Positions 28,212-39,464 of a DNA stretch of 64,000 bases are shown here, in pieces. A program made the position numbers and the translations under genes. The notes beneath the pieces were generated by a model, which was not told the DNA's origin, made no database searches, and was given only the letters and a program-made list of their open reading frames with translations. The stretch is taken from NCBI GenBank assembly GCA_016712415.1, contig JADJRC010000027.1:14385-78384 (forward strand), in the 5' to 3' direction. This stretch comes from Lewinellaceae bacterium. GTDB lineage: Bacteria > Bacteroidota > Bacteroidia > Chitinophagales > Saprospiraceae. The stretch's first letter is position 1; each line of letters starts with the position of its first letter.

Positions 28212-28963
28212 ATGCTCACCGAAACCCTCCTCTCCACCGCCCCCACCCCATACCGCTCAGCCTCGGCGGCCATACCTTCCACATGGTACCTGTGCAGGCC
28301 GGCGAGTTCGACATGGGCGACGAGGTGGGCGACTTGTGGGACGCCTGCCGCCCGGTACACCGGGTACGGCTCGACGGTTTTGCATCGGCCAGGTCTCCGG
28401 TGACGCGCGCCCTGTGGAAAGCGGTGATGGACGGCGAAAACCCTTCCTATTTCAAAGGCGACACCCGCCCCGCGGAGCGGGTATCGTGGGAGGACATTGA
28501 TAAAAACTTCCTGCCCGAACTGAACAAAAGATTGCCGGGCTGGAATTTCCGTTTGCCGACGGAGGCGGAGTGGGAATATGCGGCGCGAGGGGGTGGGACA
28601 TTATTCGCGGGCAGCGACCGGCTGAAGGCGGTGGGCTGGTGGGACGGCAACAGCCACGGCGAGACGAAACCGGTGGGTCTGAAACTGCCTAACGCGCTGG
28701 GTTTGTTCGATATGAGCGGCAATGTGTGGGAATGGTGCGATGACTGGTTCGATGAAAAATTTTACGAAAAGTGCTTGAAAAAAGGGATGGATTTGAATCC
28801 ACGCAACGTCGAAGAAACTCGTCCGCGTCCTGCGCAGCGGCTCGTGGTTCATCAATCCCGAGATCTGCCAGGTCGCCTCCGCTACTTCGACTTTCCGGTG
28901 CGCCGCCACCTCAGGGGTTTCCGGCTCGCGGCTTCGCCTTCCGGTTCCGTGGCCGGCCCGTGA
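28212..28963 (+). CDS. DGR target protein 2: FGE/SUMF1-fold protein, frameshifted
   Basis: Corrected length about 250 aa from ATG 28212 (MLTETLLSTAPTP). It shares the block order of target 1: HTFHMVPVQAGEFDMGDE, SPVTRALWKAVMDGENPSYF, WNFRLPTEAEWEYAARGGG, LPNALGLFDMSGNVWEWCDD, then a variable C-terminus ending GFRLAASPSG. One C is missing at 28246-28249. In the VR a +1 near 28822-28824 and a -1 near 28879-28880 cancel; correcting them gives RVLRSGSWFINPEICQVAS followed by RYFDFPVRRHLRGFRLA. About 115 bp in the middle are essentially identical to target 1, indicating recent duplication. It lies directly after the TIR domain and may be fused to it (see findings). Confidence 0.85.
28825..28942 (+). 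repeat. DGR variable region VR2
   Basis: Aligns with the TR after allowing one missing C and one missing codon. In the block from TGC to AGGGGT there are 13 substitutions at TR adenines (AAC to TCC, TAC, TTC, CGC, CAC, CTC; AAT to TTT; GAG to GTG) and one elsewhere (CGG to CAG). The 3' end GGTTTCCGGCTCGCGGCTTC is identical to TR and VR1. Between TGG and TGC it has the same length as the TR, with four A changes and two non-A changes. Confidence 0.85.
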
Positions 28964-28986
28964 GCAAACTGGCCGGCAGGTAGCGA

Positions 28987-29140
28987 GCGGCAGCGTCCGC
29001 TTGCCGCATGGCAGGCTGCGGAGCGATGCCTGCCTGCGGGAAGAGGCGGCTGCAGCGAGCGGTTTGATTCCAGTGAGACGCTGAAGGGGCTTACCGATTT
29101 ACAGGAGCCTGCAATCTCAAAGCCCCTTCAGCGTCTCACT
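28987..29140. repeat. Palindromes downstream of VR2 (copy 2, inner segments inverted)
   Basis: The 21-bp palindromic segment 28987-29007 is the exact reverse complement of 24013-24033, although the flanking GGCAGGTAGCGA reads the same way. The 21-bp arms 29072-29092 and 29120-29140 equal those of copy 1, but the 27-nt loop matches copy 1 only after reverse complementation (22 of 27). Copy 2 also has ~48 extra bp between the two palindromes. The rest of 28964-29463 shows no gene. Confidence 0.88.
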
Positions 29141-29463
29141 ATCTTCAAAAACTTAATGTCAAACCACTGCGGATTTACAAGTTTATTGGTACGTTTGCTG
29201 TACATTTTAATCCGTTATCCGTATATCTTTAATCTTATGAGTGAAAGCGGCATCTGAACGCTGCGCGTTTTTTGTTTTCCGGCTTCCACACTTCTGCCGG
29301 TTTGTGACGCGCCTTCCTCACCTTTTTTTCGCGCCCTTTTCCCGATCGGCATTTACGCAATGATGCTGAAGGCCACCCTTTTTATCTTGAAATCTGAACG
29401 CCGCTTTGCTGCCTTCCCCCGTTGATCTTGTTGTTTCGTTTTGTAAATAAATTAGCATATCAA

Positions 29464-29678
29464 CCACAACGATCGGTTTTGTATTGCCGGAAGCCTGCGA
29501 GGCGCAATTGCGCGTGTTCGACGTGTCAGGGCGACTGGTAGCAGAACGCGCCGCGCAGTACCCGTCAGGCGGGCAGGAAGAAATGTTTGATTTGAAAGGA
29601 GCGACGGGCGTGTTGTATTACGAACTGACGACGCCGTTCGGTACCCTGAGCAAGCGGATGCTGTTGACAGAGAAATAA
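29464..29678 (+). pseudogene. Orphan T9SS sorting-domain fragment
   Basis: Encodes TTIGFVLPEACEAQLRVFDV ... LYYELTTPFGTLSKRMLLTEK and stops at 29676-29678. It is about 90% identical in DNA to 38957-39169, and the match continues past the stop (CAGCAAAGAGGTTG...TTCATGAATGGA). No start codon, signal peptide or passenger domain precedes it; the homology begins abruptly at ACAACGATCGG. It is the 3' tail of a deleted member of the same surface-protein family. Confidence 0.85.
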
Positions 29679-30271
29679 ATTACAGCAAAGAGGTTGTTCA
29701 TGAATGGACATGAGTCATCCCGAATTTTGCGCAGGCACTAGAGTTGTTGCGGCTTGATAATCAATTAGTTAGGCCAAGTTGCAAGCTGCGGGTTCTTTTA
29801 TCGGTACTGTCCCGATTTGAGTTAATCATTCATCAGATGACTACAGTCATCAGATGAATAAGCGAGTGGCCTGATGGATTTATTAACAGACACTGATTTT
29901 CAATCAGTTATATCGCAACAACTCTATTGTGTTACCCGCAGAAATGCGCAGAATATTGCCAAATTTGCGGCAATCTGCGGTTTTTTTCTGCGGGTATCTG
30001 CGGGAAATAAATTCGGGATGACTCATATGTCACTTCGATCGCGGCTGGTATTAAGATGCACCTCCCACACCGTTTTACCCTGAGAAAAGTGGTTGGGGAA
30101 GTCGCACAGGACATTAGCCATCAGATGACGTAGTAACGCGCAATTTTCGTAAAAAGCACTTTTCTTTAGGAATAATTATACTTAAAGTATGCATGCATAA
30201 CAAATGTGATTGATCTTTAGGGCTGTTTTTTTGACCGCTATAAATATTTAATCAACACATTTATCCGTCTT
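29679..30271. other. Intergenic region with short interspersed repeats
   Basis: 593 bp without a credible gene. It holds CATCAGATGA three times (29830, 29849 and 30119 region) and, at about 29935-30015, a CTGCGGGTATCTGCGG-type repeat with a small TTGCC...GGCAA hairpin and T7 run, of a kind often scattered in Bacteroidota genomes. The 3' part (30150-30271) is AT-rich and should contain the promoter of the next gene. Confidence 0.6.
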
Positions 30272-33200
30272 ATGAAAAAGGTTTTCCCGTTTTTATGCTT
30301 TTACATTTATTCTAACACTCCTTGCAACCGGCATATTTGCACAAAGCAAGAGTTGGCTGGTAAAAATGCAAGACCCGGACGTCAATTTCTGGGAGCTGCA
30401 AAAAGAATTCAACGACTACTGGAAAGACCGCACCGACTACAAAGGCAACGGCTATAAAGTGTTCAAACGTTGGGAGTATATCAATGAAACACGTGTATTG
30501 CCGGATGGAAAACTGCTGCCGGCGGATCACGTCCTGAAAGAATATGAGAAGTACATGGCAGAAGCCGCACAGCTCAAATCGGCTTCGGGCGCCTGGACTA
30601 TCGTTGGGCCGACAACCTATCCAACGAATAGCACGGGCCAGCCTACCGGCAAAGGAAGGGTAAATGTCATCGCTTTCCATCCAACCGATGTCAATACGCT
30701 GTTTATCGGCGCACCTTCGGGCGGTATTTGGAAAGCGTCAACGGCGGCGTCAATTGGACCAACCTTTCCGCCAATATTCCTATCTCGGAGTATCAGCGAT
30801 CCTTATAAATCCTTCCAATCCGGATATTATTTACATAGGTACCGGCGACCGGGATTCAGATGACGCACCGGGAGTTGGCGTTTACAAATCCGCAGACGGA
30901 GGCGTTTCCTGGTTCCCATGAATGTAGGCATGGGCAATGTCACCGTGTGTATGCTGCTGATGCATCCTTCTGATCCGAATACCATGCTCGCCGCTACCTA
31001 TCCCGGCATTTTTAAAACTACGAACGGAGGTGTTACCTGGACGCAAACCCAGGCCGGCGACTTCAGGGATATCAAATTCAAACCCGGCGACCCCGATGTC
31101 GTGTATGCCACCAGAATCACGACACCGGCACAATATTATCGGTCTGCCGATAATGGCACTACCTGGGGCCAGGTCACCACGCCCGTTTCCGGTGTCGGTT
31201 CCCGCATGGTCATCGGTGTTTCACCGGCCAATGCAGACTATGTATACCTGGTTCAGATTAAAAGTTCGGACGCGAATTTTAAAGCCTTGCTCCGGTCTGA
31301 TGACAGTGGGCTTACCTTTTACAGAACAGTCGAACTCCCCAAATATTTTCGATTATGCTTGCGATGGAAGTGGTACTGCCAGTCAGGCGTCGTACGATCT
31401 GATTATCGACGTCGACCGTACCAATGCCGAAATTGTCTATGTCGGCTCTATCAACAGCTGGAAAGTACCAATGGCGGGGTAAACTGGGAGCCCGGTCAGC
31501 AACTGGGTAGGCAGCACCTTTTCTCCTGGAAACCCGGATTTAATTGTGCCGCATCTGTGCACGCCGACCACCACTGGTACGAGTGGTCGCCGTTGCACAG
31601 CCCTGCAAGGTTATCCCTGGGCCACGACGGCGGATTGCGTATACCGCCGACGGCGGCACAACCTGGACAGACATCACCACCGACCTGGCTATCGGTCAGG
31701 TGTATAAAGTCGGTCAAAGCGCGCAGACAGCGAATAATATTATCGCAGGCTTTCAGGACAACGGGGTTTCGGCAACCAGCAACGGAGTCAGCTTTACCAC
31801 TGTCGGGGGAGGCGATGGCGGCGAGTGTGCCATTAATTACACCAACTCCAATTTTTGTTACAGGGAGTCACAGATAGGCAATTTGTCGCGTTCGTCAGCC
31901 GGTCTTTTTCAGTTCTTATTCCAATATTATTTCCGCTATTAACGATCAGGCGGCATTTATTGCACCATACATGCTCCACAAGACCAATCCGGGTACCATG
32001 TTTTTTGGGCGGAAAAATGTATGGCGCAGCACAAAATGTCGATGCCATTCCATCCGGTTCGGTGACCTGGGAGGTCATCAGTGCGTTTGCCGCAGGCACA
32101 ACCATCAGGGTCGTGGAGCAGTCTCCGGCAAACCTGAATATCGTATATATTTCCAGAGGGGTCCGGTTCAGGTCTGCGCTGTACCGGTCGGACACGCCAA
32201 CGCCGCCGCCAATGCTGTGGTTTGGAACGCCATAACCAAGCCCGGCGGACTAACGGTGACCGATATTAAAGCGCACCCGTCGATGAAAATATTGTATTTG
32301 CCACTGCCAGTATGCAGGTTTTCAAATCCACAAACAAGGGCATAACATGGGCAGACATCACCGGTAACCTGCCAGCACTGTTTGTCAATTTTTGGTGCTC
32401 GACAAGGACGCCAACGAAGGTATCTATATCGGCAACCAAACCGGCGTATGGTACAAAGATGCCACCATTGCGGAGTGGGTACTGTTCAGTTCCGGGTTGC
32501 CGCCGGTGGATGTGCGGGAGTTGGAAATCTACTACGATGCCAACCCCGACAACAGCCGGATTACCGCAGCCACCTATGGCCGCGGGATTTGGCAAAGCGA
32601 CCTGATTGAAGTCAATGTCATCAATTCGTCCAATTTGGTCGCAACATCCATCAGCACTACCCAAATTGACCTCTCCTGGACGCTCAATGCATCGGGTGAC
32701 AACGTACTCATTGCCACTTCTCCAACCACCATCTTCGGTGTACCGACCGACGGTACGGCATATACCGCCGGCAATACCCTGCCGGGTGGCGGAACGGTCA
32801 TTTATGTTGGCAACCTGGTTAACTTTAACCATACCGGATTGAGCCCGGCACCAACTACTGCTACAAAATTTGGGTCTGTCAACGGCAGCAATCAATATTC
32901 GGCAGGCTTGCCGCCTGTTTGCGCCAGCACGTTCTCGCACAACTGGACGGGTAATGTCAATACCGACTGGTTCAATACCGGAAACTGGGGCCCTGGTACC
33001 GTGCCGACGACCCTGGATGGCGCGTATTTCCCGGCCGGACGCCCCAACTACCCACTGATTGACGCCGCCGGCGCTACCTGTAACCACCTGACGATCGAAT
33101 CCGGCGCCTCGGTAAGCATGCATAATTCAACATCCTACATTCTTCGGGTTTCGGGAAACTGGACGAACGACGGGACGTTTAATCGCGGTGTCGGTACGGT

Positions 33201-36200
33201 TGAATTCAATGGAACCAACGCACTTCAAAAAATTACAGGAACATCATCAACTGACTTTTATGTCCTGCGGGTGGACAAGGGATCTGACGACAATATCCTG
33301 GATGCGATAGCGCAGATTACTTTAAATGCGGCGGTAGACGCCCCACTCGCCTTGATATCGGGAACGTTCCGGCTGTCGAATGCTGCGAGTACAATCACCG
33401 CTATTACAGCAAACGGCCAGTCTGCTGCCAACGCATTGGGTTTCAACAAACGTATTTGGTTAGCGCCGGCACCTTGAATATAAATTCACGCTGGAGAATC
33501 AACCAAGGCGAGTTGAGAATAACAGGTGGTACGGTGAATATCGGCAATGCCAACAATATGGAAGTTGATTATCTTAACTTCCGAGCGATTATCCTCGAAG
33601 GAGGGGCGCTGAATGTTTCCGCAGGATATGGGGCAATGCCTCTAACCAGAGCTCAACAGGTATTATCGCTATATCCGGAGGAACCATGACCGTGGGCGTA
33701 TTCTCCAACGGTTTTGCAAGAGGTATGCTGGAGGCCGGCCCGAACTGCATTTTTTTTCAGCAAGTGGCGGTACTATAGTAATTCAACGGAGCAACGGCCA
33801 TACGCAACAGTACCTTAATCAATCAACGATTTCATCGGTTACCGGAGGTTTATTGCAAATTGGAAATGCCGCTACCCCCCTCAAATCAAACGGTCCGAAT
33901 CAACAGCACCGTCCCGGTGTACAACCTGACGGTAAATGCAACCAACTCGCCGACAGCGCAATTGCTTACCAATGGCTTAACTGTACTAAATAACCTGACC
34001 ATTTCAGGGGGTACGTTGAATGCCAACAACCTGAACCTGAATGTCGGCGGGCATTGGACCAACAACGGCGCGTTCACCCCGGGCACAGGAACGGTCACCT
34101 TTGACGGAATGGGAAATCAAAATCTCGGCGGCGGCCATGCACCCTCATTCAACAATCTCACGCTCAATCATGCCAACGGGCTTACGCTGAGCGGCGGAGT
34201 TGATGCAACCGTAAATGCAACACTTACGCTGACGTCCGGTGTCATGGCCACCGGCGGCAATAAACTCATCATACCTGCAACAGGCGCTGTTGCCAGAACC
34301 TCCGGCCATATTTTTTGGCCAACTGCAAAAACATGTGGCCAGCGGCTCGAAGCATCAGCCGTACCTTCGAAATCGGTGATGCAGCGGCCGCTAACTACAC
34401 GCCCGCTACAGTTACCTTTGAATCCGTCTCTACGCCCGGCAACGTGATAGCACAGTCCGTTTCGGGCGATCACCCGCAGATTGGGTCCGCGACACTCAAT
34501 GCTTCCGAGGTGTCAACCGCTATTGGTTGCTGACCAACAGCGGAACCGCCTTTACTACATACGATGCTGTATTTAACTTTCTGACTGCCGACGTAGATCC
34601 TGCCGTCAATACTTCAACCCTGGTTTGTGGAAAGTATGATGCGCCAAACTGGACCTATCCAACCATTGGAGCCAGAACGGCGAATAGTACGGAGATTACA
34701 GGTGTTGCCGCCTTCAGTGGTTTTCAACTGGCGGAACCTGCATGTACAGCGCCGGACGTCCCGGGGCTGGCCGCTACGGTCAATCCAACCTGTGCAGGTC
34801 AGCCAACCAACTTAAGTATTGCCACAGGCAATTTGAATGGAGCAGCCGACTGGCAGTGGTATTCGGGTGCTTGTGGTGGCACGCCCGTTGGAACGGGGTC
34901 AAGTGTGAACGTTTCGCCTGCCGGCACTACTACATACTTTGCAAGGGGCGAAGGCGGCTGTGTCGTTACGCCCGGTTGCGGAAGTATTTCCATTACCGTG
35001 AATGCAAACCCGATTGTCGCACCGTCGCCGTCACCGGCGTCGGTTTGTGTCGGCAGCATCCTCAATATAAGTGGGAATGCCGGCGGCTCGGGCAACTATA
35101 CGGCAAACAGCTGGAGTTGCTCGGGATGCAGCGGTCTGGTCGCGCTCAGCAATGTCGGCACGCCTACGCTTCAGGTAGACGCTGTTGGTGGTGCGCCCGG
35201 CTCGGCCACGCTCACCTACCAGGTTACGGATGATAACGGCTGCACCGCTTCTGCCACCGTAGCGCTCACCATTAATGCACGGCCGGTACCGACGTTCACC
35301 GCATCCCCCGGCGCCAGTGTTTGTGTGAATACAGGTGTCACTTATACTACCCAGTCGGGGCAATCCAATTATGTGTGGAGTGTGCCGGGCACGGCGGGAG
35401 TGGACTACACCATCACCTCAGGTGGCATCGGCAGCACGGACAATACCGTCACCTTGCAATGGCTGACTTCGGGCGGCAAAACAGTGACGGTTAATTATAC
35501 CAATGCGAACGGCTGCTCGGGTGCCAGCCCGGCGTCAAATACCACCACGGTGAGTGCGTTGCCGACGATATCCAACGCAGGGAGCAACCAAACCATTTGC
35601 GCAAATGGCAACGCGCACTTTCTGCCAATACTCCCGTGGTAGGTACAGGTCTCTGGAGTGTGGTCAGTGGACCGAGTACAAGTCTCAGCCAGTTTGGCAA
35701 CGCATCTCTTCCTTCCGTGAATTTCGTGCCGGCAGGCGGCCGGGCGCCTACCTGATTCGCTGGACCATTTCCAACCCGCCCCTGTGCTGCTTCGACCAGT
35801 GAACTGACGGTTACGGTAGTGGCGACACCAACATTTGCCAATGCCGGTTCTGCCCAATCGATTTGTGCAAACAGAGCGCAACGATGGCGGCCACACGCCG
35901 GTCGTAGGCACGGGTACCTGGAGCATATCGGCTGGTCCTAACTTCTTCTTCGAGCCAGTTCAGCAATGTCAACAACCCTGGCGGCTATGTTCACCCCGAC
36001 TACATCGGGCGTTTATTTATTGGCGTGGAGCATCACCAACCCGCCTTGCGCGCCATCGGTAGATGCTGTAACGATTACGGTGAACGCCCTGCCGGCCACG
36101 CCGACAATCACGCCCGACGGTCCGACGACGTTCTGCGCCGGTGGCAGTGTGCAGTTGACAAGTTCTGCCGCGGATGCCTATTTGTGGAGCAATTCAGAGA

Positions 36201-39169
36201 TGACGCAAAGCATTGTGGTGACGACAAACGGTTCGTACACGGTTCAGATAACGGACGTCAACGGCTGCACGGCCACATCAGCGCCGACAGCAGTAACGGT
36301 GAACGCCCTGCCTGCCACGCCGACGATCACGCCCGACGGTCCGACGACGTTCTGCGCCGATGGCAGTGTGCAGTTGGACGAGTTCGGTTGCAAGATGCGT
36401 ATTTGTGGAGCAATTCAGAGATGACGCAAAGCATTGTGGTGACGACAAACGGTTCGTACACGGTTCAGATAACGGACGTCAACGGCTGCACGGCCACATC
36501 AGCGCCGACAGCAGTAACGGTGAACGCCCTGCCTGCCACGCCGACGATCACGCCCGACGGCCCGACAACGTTCTGCGCCGGCGGCAGCGTGCAGTTGACA
36601 AGTTCGGTTGCAAATGCGTATTTGTGGAGCAATTCAGAGATGACGCAAAGCATTGTGGTGACGACAAACGGTTCGTACACGGTTCAGATAACGGACGTCA
36701 ACGGCTGCACGGCCACATCAGCGCCGACAGCAGTAACGGTGAACGCCCTGCCTGCCACGCCGACGATCACGCCCGACGGCCCGACAACGTTCTGCGCCGG
36801 CGGCAGCGTGCAGTTGACAAGTTCTGCCGCGGATGCCTATTTGTGGAGCAATTCAGAGATGACGCAAAGCATTGAGGTGACGACAAACGGTTCGTACACG
36901 GTTCAGATAACGGACGTCAACGGCTGCACGGCCACATCAGCGCCGACAGCAGTAACGATGAACGCCCGCCTGCCACGCCGACGATCACGCCCGACGGCCC
37001 GACAACGTTCTGCGCCGGCGGCAGCTGCAGTTGACAAGTTCGGCAGCGGATGCCTATCTGTGGAGCAATTCAGAGATGACGCAAAGCATTACGGTGACGA
37101 CAAGTGGTTCGTACACGGTTCAGATAACGGACGTCAACGGCTGCACGGCCACATCAGCGCCGACAGCAGTAACGGTGAACGCCCTGCCCACGCCGACGAT
37201 CACGCCCGACGGCCCGACGACGTTCTGCGCCGGCGGCAGCGTGCAGCGTTGACAAGTCCGGCAGCGGATGCCTATCTGTGGAGCAATTCAGAGATGACGC
37301 AAAGCATTGTGGTGACGACAAACGGTTCGTACACGGTTCAGATAACGGACGTCAACGGCTGCACGGCCACTTCAGCGCCGACAGCAGTAACGGTGAACGC
37401 CCTGCCTGTAGCAAACGCCGGATCTGGCACCGACGAATGCGACTTAGAACTGACGCTTGCCGCCGTACCAAGCGTGGGCACAGGTACCTGGACATACACA
37501 GGTCCGGGTACAGCGATGTTTGCGCCTGATGCCAATGACCCGGCGGCGGTAGCGACGGTAACGGCGTTCGGGGTCTATATGTTTACGTGGACGGAAGTAA
37601 ACGGGGCATGCACGGACGACGAGACGGTGTCGGTAAACTTCAATGCTCCCCCTGCCGTCACCCTCAACGACCCGGCAGACGTTTGCCTGACCGGCGCTGA
37701 CATGAACTTTACCGGCACGCCAACAGATGCCAACGGTTCATTCACGACGACGGCAGGTGCAGGATTTACGGATAACGGAAATGGCACAGCGGTACTGGAT
37801 GTGAGCGCGGCAGGGATAGGCACATACGATGACATATACCTATACCGACGGCAACGGATGTATGGCATCGCAAACGGTGAGCGTATCGGTTACCTCCTGC
37901 GCACTCAACTTCACCGGCCGTGTCATTTGGGAAGCCGATCACCTGACCACCATGACTGGTGTTAAGGACGCAACGACGACCCTTAGTGGCGACGACAACG
38001 ATACCGATATCACGAATGTGACGGGCGATTATTCACTGGATGCTGCCATGGGTACAGAGTTTGAGATCAAGCCGGTCAAAAACAAGCCGATGCCGTTTGC
38101 AATCAACGGCCTGACCGCAGGGGATGCCTCCCGGGTACAACAGCACGTGATCGGGGCATTCCCCTTCACCGATCCGTACAAACTGATTGCGGCAGATGTC
38201 AACAAGTCCAATTCAGTGACGGCGCAGGACGCCAGTCTGGTTTCGCAAGCCGTTCTTGGCAACCCGATCGCGCAGGGTTTTTTCATCAACACGACCTGGC
38301 GCTTTGTGCCGAAAGCCTATGTGTTCCCGAATCCGGCAAGTCCATGGGGATTCCCGGAAAAGATTGTGCTGACCGGCGTGAGCGGTTCGCTGACCGACCT
38401 GGATTTCATCGGTGCAAAGTTGGGTGATGTGAACAACACGGCCAATCCGGCCAACCTGGTACCCACCACGCCGCCCAACCTGATCTGGAAAGTACAGGAC
38501 CGGGTGCTGGAACAGGATGCGGAATTTGTTACAGAATTCAGCGCATACAATTTCGATGCCCTGCTGGCCTTGCAATTCGGCCTGAACTTCGATCCGTCAA
38601 AACTCCAGTTGCTGGGTATTGAAACGATTGCCGGCAGTCCGATGGACGTGGGCAACTTTGGTACCTACAATGCGGCGGGAGGCGAGGTTCGCGCCCTGCT
38701 GGCCATGGCCCAGACGCTGTCGGTGCCTGATGGAACGCCGGTTTTCCGCCTGAAATTCAAGGTGTTGGACGACGAAATGAAGCTGAGTGAGGTACTGTAT
38801 CTGGATGAATCGGTATTGCCGGGCATTGCCTACAACAGCGCGTTTGCGGAGTCGGGTGTGGAGATGATTTTCCTGACATCTACCGGAACAGGCGACCCGA
38901 ATGGAGGCAGTGGTTTGTACTTATTCCAAAACCGGCCCAATCCGTTCAGCGGTACTACAACGATCGGTTTTGTATTGCCGGAAGCCTGCGAAGCGCAATT
39001 GCGCGTGTTCGACGTGTCGGGGCGACTGGTAGCAGAACGCGCCGCGCAGTACCCGGCAGGCAAGCAGGAAGAAATGTTTGATTTGAAAGGAGTTACGGGC
39101 GTTTTGTACTATGAACTGATTACGCCGTTCGGCACCCTGAGCAAGCGGATGCTGTTGACGGGAAAATAG
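30272..39169 (+). CDS. Giant T9SS surface protein: sortilin-like beta-propeller, strand-repeat region, PKD repeats, dockerin-/cohesin-like cassette; many frameshifts
   Basis: ~8.9 kb, nominally ~2,960 codons, broken by more than ten frame changes. Signal peptide from ATG 30272 (MKKVFP, then FILTLLATGIFAQSKSWLVK after a shift near 30290). Residues following MQDPDVNFWELQKEFNDYWK form a VPS10/BNR-type propeller (GKGRVNVIAFHPTDVNTLFI, VYKSADGGVSWFP, IFKTTNGGVTWTQ, GIYIGNQTGVWYKDA) to ~32600. Then come an FN3-like piece, a region of repeated VSGNWTNDGTF / VGGHWTNNGAF strands (33100-34300), Ig/PKD-like domains (34750-36080), six 73-aa PKD-like repeats, and the C-terminal cassette ending at TAG 39167-39169. 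From 37829 the frame is clean to the end. I treat it as one gene because domains follow each other without gaps and only the first piece has a signal peptide. Whether it is intact in vivo cannot be judged from this sequence. Confidence 0.72.
36082..37398 (+). repeat. Six tandem 219-bp PKD-like repeats
   Basis: Unit starts lie at about 36082, 36301, 36522, 36741, 36960 and 37178. Each encodes 73 aa (NALPATPTITPDGPTTFCAG ... ITDVNGCTATSAPTAVTV). Copies are nearly identical; units 2, 5 and 6 carry small indels that break the frame. Confidence 0.92.
37650..39169 (+). repeat. C-terminal export/assembly cassette, copy shared with the giant adhesin
   Basis: Encodes in order NDPADVCLTGADMNFTGTPT (Ig-like), CALNFTGRVIWEADHLTTMT (CnaB-like), TAGDASRVQQHVIGAFPF with ADVNKSNSVTAQDASLVSQA (dockerin-like pair), LALQFGLNFDPSKLQLLGIE (cohesin-like) and a T9SS sorting domain. 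The DNA from 37650 is almost identical to 63085-64000, where the window ends. Confidence 0.88.
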
Positions 39170-39464
39170 ATTTCAGCAAAGAGGTTGATTCATGAATGGA
39201 GCGCCTCCCGGACATCGCGTCCGGGAGGCGTTCTGGTAAAGAGGATGCAGTTCACGTCGTCGTTTTCCCGGTTCACTCCAGTGTGCAGGGTATTTTACTG
39301 ATTTTCATTTGAGTGGAAGGGTTTCAGTCCTGTACATTACGCTCATACAAAGGGCGCCGATGAATTGTTCCGGCGTCCGGGCGTAAAAATAGTTGGTTAC
39401 AGGGCAGGCGTGTGCACGGCGACGCGCGGCGCCTGCCTGATTTCCTCACCACCAAAGCTGAGTT

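Noticed and set aside
25368..30271. A complete DGR reverse transcriptase or avd accessory gene
   Set aside because: I looked in all frames for RT motifs (xxDD box) and for a small helical avd-like gene and found neither; only the C-terminal stub at 24849-25070 is present.
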